The notes under the pieces: generated by a model | What the model saw: the letters and a program-made list of their open reading frames with translations, nothing else | The model's database searches: none | What the model was told of the DNA's origin: nothing | From: Struthidea cinerea | Lineage: Eukaryota > Chordata > Aves > Passeriformes > Corcoracidae | Assembly: GCA_013397865.1 (NCBI GenBank) | Contig: VZTI01000620.1 | Coordinates: 283,776-347,775 of the forward strand | Length of the DNA stretch: 64,000 nucleotides | Reading direction: 5' to 3' | Program-made: the position numbers and the translations under genes | Shown: in pieces, positions 26,501 through 38,312 of the stretch | How the letters are laid out: every line of letters begins with the position of its first letter | Numbering within the stretch: position 1 is the stretch's first letter

Positions 26501-28334
26501 AGAAAGACAGGGAATAGAGTTCAAACATTACGTTTTCCTTTCAATAATGTTATTTTCCTACCTAGTTCAATCTGTACTCCAGACCATCAGTGAGCAAAAT
26601 TTTCTTAAAAAGAACTTTTTCCATGGTCTTGCTGTGTTTAATGGTTGAGAAAAAAACCCTTTTGTTTTGATTCCTAAGCGCCAGGGGAGCAACATGAGTT
26701 ATGGACTAAGGGAATTGGTAGTTTCGTTATTCAAGGCCACTCTCTTTCTTCACATAACAGTTATTTTTCATAGATATGACCACTTATCCAGATGAAACAT
26801 CCCCTCTAATTACTTGGTTTAGATCTAACCTCACATTTTTGTTCCATGGCAGTTAGTGACAGCTCAGATGTCATTTTGTGATCTACATTAGCTCCCTGCT
26901 ATTGTATCACAGAACTGATTATTCATCTGTAGGGACAAGAGGAGGGGGTTAGCAGCTGCTATATATTTATCAAAAAATTCACTTGCATTTTTATATTTCT
27001 AATAATTTACCTTTCTTTTTCTATTTTTTTTTAATGAGCTATACAAATATGCTCTGGTCTGAATTATTTGCCAAACTGCATTTAGTTAGAGTGATTAATA
27101 ATTACTATCTTCTCAAATTTGTTTTTCCTCCCACCAACCACGTTGCCATGGTTCTTTTACAGAATAACACTTTTTATACTCCTTATTGTCATGAAAGCAT
27201 ATGATAGAAATTAAAAAATCCTAGGGCATGATTCATAACTTCAGGTTACTCAATTTCTGAGAACATGATCCAACTATCAGCCATATATAACAATATTCAG
27301 ACTACAGTTTTGCTTAGGATTTATGAAAAATTAATGTACCACAGCTATGAAAACAGTGTGTCACTGCCAAGTTACATAATTACAAAACATTCTTAATTAT
27401 GCACTTTTTACTTTTAAATAAATAATGAAAAACTTAATAAGGGAGATGCTGACACATAATTTAGATTCTAAGTTGGTTCTGCTCTAACCCAAGTGCTGTT
27501 TGTAACAAGATCTCTGTATTATACCTGTGAATTGACATAAGGCAGTTACCACAAAATGCAAACTCCTGCTAGAATAAACATGATGCAGTGGTTTTTGACA
27601 GGAAGGGTTGCAAAGGTGTGGGTGCTGTGATCTGTCTATATCAGCAGGCAATGAGACACAGAAGGAGGAGATGCAGAGCAAAGCAGGTGGTGTGAGGACT
27701 CAGCCTCCACACCATGTGAATGCCCATCCATGTTTTGTTTATGAGTGATTCTGTTTCGCTCCCATGAGCTTAAACACCCATCAGTGGTTAAAGAACATTA
27801 GATGAGCACATGGAAGATATTCTCCAGTTAAATTACACCCAAAACAGATGGATTTCATCCACTCCAGGGCTGCTGGGTGATACAGATGAAGGAGTAGTAA
27901 GTGGTGGCAATCAGGAGAGACACCCAAAAAATCCACACTATTTCTGTGTACTGAGAGTTTAACACACATGCATCTTTTTTTGTGGGCTCCCTTCAAGTAA
28001 TTAAACTGAAGAAGGAAAGGTGCCAGGGAAGAGGCATGGCCTAGGGAAAATTAACACATCTTTTCTGACATCTCTTACTGCTGTGCCTCTCTGTAAAAGA
28101 GCTATAGGTTTAAAACAGACTGACATTTCCCACTGATGGGTTCTACTTCCGCAGTCCCCAAAGCATGATTCCCACATTCTAAAGATCTGCCAAAGATTTT
28201 GAGGGGAACTATTCCCTGAGCCAATATATCCTATGAGAAGAAACACATCACTGAGTTGGCAAGGCTGATACTTCTGATCTACAACTTATAAATCCATTAG
28301 AAGGCAAAATCATTTCTGTGTGAGAAGAGTTTGA

Positions 28335-29068
28335 GGAGCATCATAAAATTGGTTGGGTTCAACAGAACCTAAAAGACCATCTTGTTCCAACCCCCCTGCC
28401 ATGGGCAGGGACACCTTCCACTGAACCAGGTTGCTCAAAATCCCATCCAACCTGGCCTTGGACACCTCCAGGGCTGGGACATCCACAGCTTCTCTGGGAA
28501 ACCTGTGCCAGGGCCTCACCACCTTCACAGTAAAGAATTGTTTCCTACATCTAATCTAAACCTACTCTTTCTCAGTTTACAGTCATTACCCCTTGACTAA
28601 CCACTACATGCCCTTGTCATAAGTCCCTCTCCAGCTCTCTTGTATCTCCCTTTAGGTACTGGAAGGCTGCTCGAGCTGCAACTCTCTCAGTCTGTCCTCA
28701 GAGGGGAGGTGCTCCAGCCCTTGGAGCATCTTCATGACCTCATCTGGACTCTCTCCAGCATGTTCACATCCTTCTTATTTTGGGGACACCGGAGCTGGAC
28801 TCAGCACTGCGGGTGGGGCCTCACCAGAGCAGAGGGACAGAATTCCCTCCCTGGACCTGCTGCCCATGCTGCTGATGATGCAGCCCAGGACACGTTTAGC
28901 TTTGTGGGCTGCAAATGCTCACAGCTGGGTCTCATCCACCAATACCCCCAAGTCCTTCTCCTCAGAGCTGCTCTCAGCCCATGATCTGCACAGCCTGTAT
29001 TTGTGCTTGGGATTGCCCTCAGCCAAGTGCAGGACCTTGCTCTTGGCTTTTGAACTTGATCAGGTTTC
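28335..29068 (-). mobile_element. CR1 LINE fragment, minus orientation (longest copy here)
   Basis: About 730 bases in the same order and orientation as the copy at 20743. It continues further toward the CR1 5' side through ctgcaaatgctcacagctgg, cccaagtccttctcctcag and gtgcaggaccttgctcttgg, stopping near ttgaacttgatcagg. It includes the end of the CR1 coding region, but the frame is decayed and gives no usable protein. Confidence 0.92.
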
Positions 29069-30351
29069 TGCAATTGTGCAGGCAATTCTTAGAATTCATA
29101 ATGAATTTGAAAAGCTGTCAGTTGCTAATGAACAACAGTCTGATCTAGCTTGTGATATCTAGGTGTCACTAACAGAGTAAAACCCACAGAACTATTCAAA
29201 TCTACCTTAGAAATTTTTTTTAAGTAAAATATACATTTGCAAATACACTTCTGCATCTACACCACCTCCATTCTCACAGGTTTCTTCCTTTTGCTTTTAT
29301 TAAACTGCCACAGGCTGGTCTAGACAAGACAAAATTAAATAAAAATATGTTAATACTTTCATAAGAGAAAAATGAGTAAATTCCTGAGCAGACTGTGATC
29401 ACAGAGTATACTTTGTCCCTTTTTCTCTGGACTAGTTTTTAGATGATCTCTTTTAATAGAGTGGATGATCTTTGTCAGGGTGAAATGCAACCTGTGCGTT
29501 GGTAGAAGGAGAGCCAAAGCTGACAAGTCTCCAACATCACTCTCCCTGCATCCATCATGCAGTTCAAAACAGAACGATTTTCTACAATCATAGAATAGAA
29601 ACTATGCCTCCAAATCTGAAATTTCTTTACTGGAATTAATTCCAGGACAGTGCTACGGAAACGTTTCTGCATGTAGCAGAATTGACAGAGTTTTTAATGA
29701 CTGTGGGGAAATGCTTTTCACAGGCCAGCAGTGCCAACTGCCCAAACTGATTCTCCAGGTAAACTGGAAGGCAAAAGACACCGAAAAAAGAAAAATATTC
29801 TTAGGCTTTAGATTGGTTTCTTTCATTATGACAGCTGGCAAAAAAAAAAGAGTTTGAATCTGCGCAGTGACTGATGAAGTTGTAAGGTAAAGTTGGAGGT
29901 GTTCATTATAAGCAGTACTAAGATTAACTGGGTTATTTGAGTATTACCAACACTTGATAATATCCCTCCTCTGACACACAGGCTTATCATCAACATACTT
30001 GTAAGGGTTCCCCTGTTTACAAAGCTTTAGCAATCCTTCACAGCTGGAATGCATCCTTACAACCTATCCAGGCTTCACCTACTATCTATTTTCTCTTAAC
30101 ATACACAGAACTTAGAAAATAAACCTGCAGCTGGATACTCTCCCTCCATTTCAGTAGGGTTATTCCTACTTCTGCAATGATTGAGCACTGGATTTCAGAG
30201 CATTCAGGGCTTGGATTAGCAAAAATATCCAGATCAGATTATGCTTTAAAAAATCATTCATTTCAAAAGAAAATCAGAAATCATGTACCAATCTGTCCAA
30301 GTTGGAAAAAAACCCAGCCGAACATGAAAACACCCAGCATTCCCCCTCAAT

Positions 30352-30440
30352 ATAAAAAAACTAACTATCAACAACAACAAACAAACCACAACAACAACAA
30401 AAAACAAACAAAACAAAAACACAAACCCCAAAAACCTGGA
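30352..30440 (+). repeat. CAA/CAAA-rich low-complexity stretch
   Basis: A run of imperfect acaacaacaa and acaaacaaaac units with almost no G or T. It is purine/C-biased simple sequence, giving a spurious Gln/Asn/Lys-rich plus-strand frame. Confidence 0.85.
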
Positions 30441-31078
30441 GAGGAAAATGAGAAACATCTATCTTCAAGAAGTGTAACTGAACACTGAAAAAACAGACTG
30501 TCATCCATTCCTTATTTGGAAATCGAAGCATGTGGAATTATCACAACAAAAGTTAAATTCAATATTTGATTCTGATATTTGCAAAGTAATGGCACTATGC
30601 ATTTATCCAACTCAGAAGATACCATGAGTACTAATAACCAGGGAGAAAAAGTGAGAAGTGAAATTGCTTCTCTGTCCCAAAACCTCTAAACATAACAATA
30701 TTAAACAATACTAGCACTATTAAGAGCCAACTGTGTAGCAGTTTTTCCATTTTAACAATAATTTTCTTCATAGAAAAAATGAACACACACATAAAAAGAA
30801 AACGAGATTATATTATTTTTCTTATTCAAATGCTGTATTGACCTTTAAAGCACTGTATCATACCATGCAATTTGTGGCAGGCATTCTAGTGACCACAAGG
30901 ACCAAAAAAATTAAGTCTAATTCAATTTAGAGACAGGTGTGTTTCAAATTCGGGGAACTAGTGTGTTTCCATGTAAAAAATAGGAAAAAACTATTCTCTT
31001 CTAAATTAAAAAATCTATTTCCTTTAATTCCATTAATTTTTGGGTCAATTCTTAGGTCTTCACTGAAATCCATTTCAT

Positions 31079-32146
31079 ACAATCATAGAATAAGCTGAGT
31101 TGGAAGGGACCCATGGGAATCATCGAGTCCAACTCCTGGCCCTGCACAGGACACCCCAAGAGTCACCCGATGTGCCTGAGAGCATTGTCCAAATGTGGCG
31201 ATCTGTTTACCCACTGCTTTTCCGATCCCATATTGTTCCCCCACCTCCTTTTTCCCTTGCCCCCAGCCCTGGCCACTCCCTCAGGCTCTCCCTGTTGGTT
31301 CCTGTACCCCAACTCTGCCCAGGTACCGCCCCTGAGCCCTTGAGAAAACCCCCCTGCGCCTGGATCACGAGGTCTCTCTGCCTCTGGGGATCGCTGGGAC
31401 AAGATGTAAGATTAAAGATCCTCCGAAAAACCCTTGTGGAGAGACCCTTCTCGCCTCCTTCANTGCCACCGAATGCAAACAGAATGGGGAGCTAAGACAG
31501 ACGCTCTGTGAGCTTCTTTATTATTTTATCAGTCTCATTTACAGAGTTAAGACATTAGAGACGATACAAGCTCGCGTTGTCGAAGACATCCAAGGACTTC
31601 CTGGTTACAGAGCATTTTTAAAAGTTTCTCCACCAATAATAGATATTCTAAGAGTTACAGACAGCTGTTTTAACCAATCTTCAATAGTGCACGTACGTGT
31701 GTTACACACAATACTTGCTTGTTTAATACTGTACATAACAGTGCACTGTATTCCATTATTAAGCTTAACCTTATCTATCTTGCTAAGCATATTTTTTGCA
31801 ACTTTAAAAGCTACTTCAGCTAGGCCTAGAAACTCTAGCCATTGTTTTAGTGTCCTTGCTCTGTTGTATAATTGTATCTTGTTTAATATTTTCACAGCCA
31901 CAGCTTTTCCCTAAAATCTTTGCTTTATTCTTAAAACTTGCTTTTATTTCTCATGCTTTTAGAAACCCTTATACACTTTTTTGTGTTTCTCACAGTCCTG
32001 CCCCAAGCAGCCCTGCTGAGCTCTCAGGGGAAAGCTGCAGCTTGCTAAACTAAACCTAACATTACTACATCCAAACACTTATTGAGGTCTGTCAGCCTTG
32101 GGACTGTGACCACTGCCCTGGGGAGCCTGTTCCAGTGCCCAACCAG
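31079..32146 (-). mobile_element. CR1 LINE fragment split by an LTR insertion
   Basis: The left part (31079-31193) starts with an inverted tail atcatagaataagctgag and reads tggaagggacccatggga, gagtccaactcctggcc. The right part (from 32070) resumes with ggtctgtcagccttggg, gtgaccactgccctgggg and gttccagtgcccaacc. Removing 31194-32069 plus one copy of a 6-base duplication restores normal CR1 order. The right end near 32146 is where the match fades. Confidence 0.9.
31194..32069 (-). mobile_element. Endogenous retrovirus LTR (solo), inserted in a CR1
   Basis: 876 bases bounded by tgtggcg at the left and attactaca at the right (TG...CA) and flanked by identical tccaaa hexamers at 31188-31193 and 32070-32075. 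On the minus strand an AATAAA lies at 31522-31517, so this is the likely transcription direction: U3 at the right, about 320 bases of U5 at the left. A 6-bp duplication suits alpha/beta-retrovirus-like elements (family knowledge). No internal viral genes are present, as expected for an LTR left by recombination. An N lies at 31463. Confidence 0.88.
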
Positions 32147-35100
32147 AAACGCAAACTGTTTACTGAAGAGTAAGGACTACAGTAGGATTTGACTCTGAAC
32201 TTCCAATTAGATTACTTCTTCTATTCAAACAAGGGTATTTCTTTTACTAATATACAGTGATTAAAATAATTGAAATTAGACTAGAGCTTAAAATTAATGA
32301 CTTTTTCAATATGGCTTATGGCTTTCAATATTGACTTATTGAAGAGTTTTATTTCCATAAACACCTTAATCATAATCTGGTTAATAGCAAAGTACAAGCT
32401 TAAATGATTTCAGCTATAACAGGTCAAAAGAGTTTTAAAACAACTTGGGCAGAATAAAAATGGCTTTGATTCATGTTACTAATCGATCTCCACTTTGAAT
32501 TTTAGATTGAGAGAAAGAACACATCCCAAAATGATATGTAGTGAGATGGGTCTCAACAATGTAGAAATGCAAATTTAAAATATTTTATTAAAAACTAGAG
32601 TTAAACCAAATTATCTCTAAGCCTTTCAGATATGTATCTGCAGATACGCTTTGATATTGAAATTTTGCACTTGATGTTGGGACATAGAAGTAACAAAGCA
32701 AACCAGAGGTAAATGTAACTGGAAAATCCTGTGTTGCTCCCATTCGAGATCATTAACCTATTCAGAATTAAGCATTATGCAAAAGACAAATGAAAGCAGA
32801 TGCAGTAATACTTAGAACAGCAAATTCTGAGCAAATTAAACGAGGATGGCGACACGATGCATGAGTTTGGGGTGGGGGCAGTACAGACCTAACTGTGGTA
32901 TTTCTTTTTAGCTGATTTTATGTACTAAAAACAGAAGAGAGCAACTCTATGCTGACACCAAGACACGAGCTACAGACAATTGTGTCGTGCTCCAGGTAGA
33001 ACTTCTTGTTTCTTCAGACTTCTCTGCACTCTTCAGCAGGGGAGTAGCATCAACTGATGGCCAAAGTCTCAGGCCATCCATAAGTGTCAGAACATGCAGA
33101 GACTCACAAACTCGGCCTGAATTCTGACACACACAGCTCTCAACTCCCCTTTCCATGTGGTGTGAGCTGTCACCCTGCCACAGGCCTTGCGTTTCAGACA
33201 GATGCCTGTGTATGAAGTACAAAAGGCTGAGCTAACCTAAAGCACTTCCAAACCTCAAACAGAAAACTGGGATCTGCAAGCAAATGTGTTCATCGGCTAT
33301 AGTAGGACATATGCCAAGATGATTCCACACTGTCCACTCTTCCTGGGGTGGCCCTCAGCCCTCAGCTCCCTGGGTGCTCCCTTGCTGCCTGCAGGCTGGT
33401 GGTCACCGTGGCCACATGTCCACCATGAAGAACTGCAAGATGCTACACCTGGCTCATTTGAAATCCCCATCCTACCAACTTTACCTCTGCTGTAGCCAAT
33501 TTCTGATGTTTCAGAAGTCTGATCACTTGTGTAAGACAGAACAGTACTTTTGACATGCTAAAGATAAATTTGTATTGCATTTGATGATGAGATTCAGCTG
33601 TAACTACCATACAAAAGCAGTGTTATTAGTATTTTAAATTAAATGTTGCTAATCCTCTGCATTCCAAGGGCCAGGAAGGAAGAGACTCTAAGGTCAAAAA
33701 GAGATCAATGTATTCATTAAATCAGACTCACTGATGTAGCAGATGTACCAGGTGTCTATGCTTTTTAAATATTTATCAGCTTTTGAAGAAATTTCATGTT
33801 CTCACCTTCACAAGACTCTGTCTCCTCTTTTCACTAGTAAGATCTTCCAATGTTTTATTGTTCTCATTACTGGGACATTCCATGCAAGATTAAATAATTC
33901 TCAGATGTAAATTTTTGGCCGCGAGCTCTTGGTGCATGTTGGTCAGCAAAACTGAGACATCATCACTAAATATTCTTTAGCGAATGATCACATTTCTTCT
34001 CCAGTTTTTCTTTGGCAAACTAAGTTGATAGAGCTATTTAACATTCATGTGACAAGGCCTGCTTTTCCAGTCCCCTGTGCTCCTAGGAGATTTCTTTGAT
34101 TTTCTTCCAGTATTTCAGAACAATTTTAACCTTCAAGAACCAGATGTATGCACGTTCTATTAACAGTACCACCAGCATTATTTGCTTTCTGTTGGTGTCT
34201 GACCATTCCTCAGCAGTCAAGGACTGTATTGGTTCTCCTTCCTGGTGTCACACTGACAGTTCTACTGAGACATTAGCTAGGATAATCCCATCCAATTACA
34301 TTAGAGACAGAAAGCTCTCACACTCCAGAAATAAGTGCCTGACATGTAACCAGTAAATTCAGGAATCACAGTTTCATAATAGTAACCACATGTTATTTGC
34401 TAGTCAGAAATATTCACGTCATCTTCCAAATTCATCAATAAAAAAAAAAAATTATTACATTTTCCATAGAGATGTGAAGAAGAAGTATAGCTACTTCTTT
34501 ACCTCCTGCATCTTACTAGAAAGGAATTATTCAAATTTTCAGGTCAAGAATTTCAATGCCCTAAACACTGCAGAAGTATTTTGTACTTTAATGTGTTTTT
34601 TTCAAGTTTTCACATTGAATTCGATTAAAATTTATAGGAAGAGTTCAAATGCACCTTGAGAATTTCTCATACAATAGGAGTCAATAGTGTACTTCAAATC
34701 TAGATTTCCCTTTTACCCCTTCAGAGTATTTTCAGATCAGAAAATGACACAAGGCAATACATGATCCTATGGGATAAAAACCTACACTATGCTTTTCAGG
34801 GTCTCAAATCTCTTTTAGTCTAGCTTTTATGTTTCTTACTAGCACCAGACACCTCCCAGCATACTCCTGCAACCCCAAGACTGAAAACATTATCTGTTTC
34901 TCACCCCTACAGAAGTTCACATTCAGGATACTGAACTTCAAGGAAAGAAGAGCAAACCTGAAGTCACACATGAACAACGATATTTAAATATTTTCGGAAG
35001 TGCTTACTGGTTTGGATTTTCTTCCCCCCATATGAACACATGTAAAATCAACTGAGGAGACTCTTCTCCCTTCCCAGCATCTGTGACTGGAAGGGGTATT

Positions 35101-35943
35101 CCCCCAGCACTTCCATCACATATTTTTATTTGCAAAAATGTTCCTGCAGAAAAATACTATACCAGCCATTTCTACTCATAGAACCTGTTACCACTAGGTG
35201 TTATTAAAGGCAGCATTTGTTAGCTGCTTACAATGCTTGCAGAAAGCAGGATCTCCAGATGATAAAGCAAAAATCCATTGACAGAAGTTAGGAAAAAGAC
35301 TAGCTCTGAAAACAAACGCCTTAAAAATGATAATTCAAAGACAAACACAATTACAAATCTGTGGAAAACAAAACCACTATTTATTAAGCAAACATACTAA
35401 ACAATTATTTTATCTTTATATAGTTAAGTGACTTCAAGCATACTTATTTAATATGACGTAATTGTTCTTCTAGTATGACTAATATAATGTTTTTGAGTGA
35501 CAGTATGTATTCATCTAGTAATACAAACATGATGAAATACATCCCAATGATTAATGAAATTTAAATAACAACACTAATTTGGCACACATAAAGAAGCAAA
35601 GTACCAGAAGAGGCATATTCTGTTGTGGGCAACAGAGAAGCTGAAGTTTTTGTAGAATTCAGGCTTATTTGAAATCCAAAATTAGAAGCAGATATCAGCA
35701 GAATAAAAGTGTAATTTTTCAAACAGGATAAAGAAGATACTTTTATTCAATCATTCATTTTAGTTCATATCAACGGGCTTAAATGAGATCTTAGTAAGTA
35801 TTGAATTTTATTACTCAACAAAGGATTGTGTGGTCACTTAATAAAATTGATTAATCCTCTGTGATAGCAGCCAGAACAACAACAAAAATTATATTTTTCT
35901 GCTAATGCAGTAGAACAAAATTAGACATTTAGAGTAATCTTAC

Positions 35944-36041
35944 CAGAGCTCTGCAGTCCACATCTATCGTCCTTTCCGCTGCTGCAGGTGTGCTGTAAAT
36001 CTTCAAGGAGAACCACACTTTGCAATCTGTAGAACTTCCTT
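35944..36041 (-). CDS. CFAP47: CFAP47-like gene, internal exon B (end of linker, first strands of Ig-like unit 1)
   Basis: 98 bases on the minus strand, between an acceptor ending taatacag and a strong donor, CTG followed by gtaaga. Two bases complete a Glu codon begun in exon A, then 32 full codons end in phase 0. The peptide contains CKVWFSLKIY, an alternating hydrophobic pattern typical of a beta strand, and later ERTIDVDCRAL. That Cys (residue 75 of the 290 reconstructed) is the start of a repeated signature: Cys, then about 14 residues later Asn-Pro-Thr, which lies in the next exon. The exon is flanked by two introns of about 20 kb each. Splice sites and phase are seen directly. Membership in the ASPM/SPD-2/Hydin-type Ig-fold group follows from the joined sequence, and the CFAP47 name is from recalled family resemblance, not a search. 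Confidence 0.82.
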
Positions 36042-38218
36042 CTGTATTAAAAAGAACAAAATGCCTTACAAATTATCCTATGAGGTGATCAATCCTAGAA
36101 GCCTTCAAATCAATGAGGACTTTGAACTTTTTCACTGTTCATACCGAGACAAAGCAAATCATGAATTGATTTAATCACTGTCAACAAACGGCATTATCTA
36201 ATCCCTTCTTGTCTGGATTCAAAATAGTAACAAAATCAATATATACAAAAATTGAATGGAAATAGCACTTTGGCAATTAGCTTCCTAGATTACCACGTTG
36301 TTTCTGAGTTTTAAATATCATTGATTTGTAACTAAGACTTTATAGGAAACTGACAGTACTTTTATAATTTTATATCAGGAAATCAAAATTAGTTCCTCTC
36401 ATATGACCTTCTGTGTATCAGAGAAATTAAACTCTGCTGAGTTCCACAGGATTGTTGCTGTGCAATTTCAGTGAAGCAATCTGTGCTTTGCTAAAGCATA
36501 CCTTCCAGATAGACATTGGGTCTTGATTTGAAGATATCCACTAGCAGTTTGTTCTGGTGGCTACCTACTGGCATTGGAAGACATTTAAATACAAGTCTAA
36601 TTTCTGATTTCCATTAATTCACTTCACCATCAAGCCAAAAGATTTTGCAATGACTTTATCTGATAGATTTAACAGACCTGGCATTAAGTATCTAGCATTT
36701 TCCTGTTTTTAGAACATAGTCATGAATGTTAATAAAATTATCTCATCAATCTCGTTCAGGTAGATGAAACAAATTAAGCCTGAAATCTCTACCATAAGGC
36801 CTGATCTTCACAACACAAATATTTCATGTGGTAAGATTTTTGCACGTATAAAGAGTTGTTCAGCATCTTTTAATAATGCATACCCAAGAACTAGCACTAT
36901 TCCTGTTTGTCAGTATATTGTATGAGATGGAAATAGCTTTAATCCTCCTACTCACACTTTCCTGAATTATACACTAGAGAGCTCCATCAGCACTCCTGTT
37001 TTACCACAGCATTAGTCTTGGGAGTTCCTATTGGTTTTCTCCTGCTGTGACCCCAGCTTTTCTCAGAGTCACCACTTTCCTTGTTGCAGTTCCTTATTCT
37101 GCATATATGCCTTTATTTCTAAACCTTGTTTCCAATAAAACTGTTTCTGACTGGATTTATTTGCATTATTTTCTTACAATTTTCACCAAATGCATCCTCT
37201 ATTAATGTATTCATTTTCTTTGGGCTAATTTGATATGCATACAATTTACAGGCTTTTAATACCAGAATTCCAGCCTTAAACTGCCTGGAATAGCTTCAGT
37301 GTCTTGCAGTCTATAAAAATTAGCATCACTGAGCTAAAGACATTCTCTGAATGTCCATTAAAGGATTGTGGCATGTACATTACCCTGAGTTTAATCAATA
37401 AAAAGGTAAAAAAATAGTACACAGAAAAGAGGTAACTTGTGCAAGAAAGTAGGATCACCTTACACCAAAACAGAACATACTACCTTGGACGTTGAAATAA
37501 AAGTTCTCAGTTAAAGACCAAAAGAAAATCAAAGAGTAGCTGTAGTAGTGTATGTAGTGTACCATAGCTTGGGACATCACATCCTTCAAGAATGCAGTCA
37601 AACTCTAGGAAAAGCTCTAAAATTCAGGTAGGAAACAAAAGATGAAAACATCAACAGTAAAGTTCCATTTACCCAGGATATCCTGCAGCGATTAAACTGC
37701 AGGACAAAGGGATTTATTAAAGTACAGCAACACATTCACAAATGAATGTTCTGTACAGTTAAGGAAAACAGAAAAGAGCATAAGCTGCTATTTAAACAGA
37801 AAATTAACAAGGCTGCCACCCCCTCCTCAAACCTCCAAGAACACTCATATAAAAAAAAAAAATCCACCCTCAAGTGACAACTTGCTAAGGATTTAAAAAA
37901 GCAGTAGCACAACCTTTTCAAATACATCCAAAGCTGGTAGCCTGACAAACTCAGAAGGGCTGATAGATGATCAGGGTGGAAAAGGAATGCTCAAGGAAGA
38001 TAAGGCTGCAGCAGAAAATCTAAATTAATTCTTTGCAGTAGTGTTCGTTACAGTGGAGTTCAGGGACTTTCTAAACTCTAGAACTTATTTTGAGGGGAAT
38101 GGTCAGAGGGACTCTTCCAAATTGAGGTTTCAGCAGAAAAAGTTCCAGAACAGACTGATAAAGAAGGAAGTAACAAATCACCTTTGCAAGAGTGTCTGCC
38201 CAAAAATTGTGGTTTAAT

Positions 38219-38312
38219 GAAAGGCGTCCCTGTCCATGGCAGGGGGGTTGGATCTAGACAACCTTTAAGGTCCATTCCAACCCAAACCACTCTACAATTC
38301 TGCGAGTCTGTG
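38219..38312 (+). mobile_element. CR1 LINE, short 3' end, plus orientation
   Basis: About 95 bases: cctgtccatggcaggggg, ttggatctagacaacc, aaggtccattccaaccc and accactctacaattctg. This is the typical CR1 3' untranslated end with the terminal repeat. Sequence to the left does not match CR1 convincingly. Confidence 0.85.

Larger units (their letters stand above)
15746..35943 (-). other. Intron between exons B and C (20.2 kb)
   Basis: Long phase-0 intron holding CR1 copies near 20743-21346, 28335-29068 and 31079-32146, an LTR-like piece near 23105-23534 and an LTR at 31194-32069. The stretches 15746-20740, 21350-23090, 23600-28330, 29070-31075 and 32150-35943 are AT-rich. In them I see only simple-sequence runs and a few short open frames lacking splice or family support (18764-19581 and 32947-33222 on the minus strand). 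An undetected phase-symmetric exon in this intron cannot be excluded, but the protein joins naturally without one. Confidence 0.75.

Noticed and set aside
28640..29162. Long open frames over the CR1 copy on both strands
   Set aside because: These are non-coding-strand or decayed readings of the CR1 3' region.
31100..31495. 131-codon plus-strand open frame
   Set aside because: It runs from the CR1 into the inserted LTR and across the N at 31463, so it cannot be an ancestral gene.
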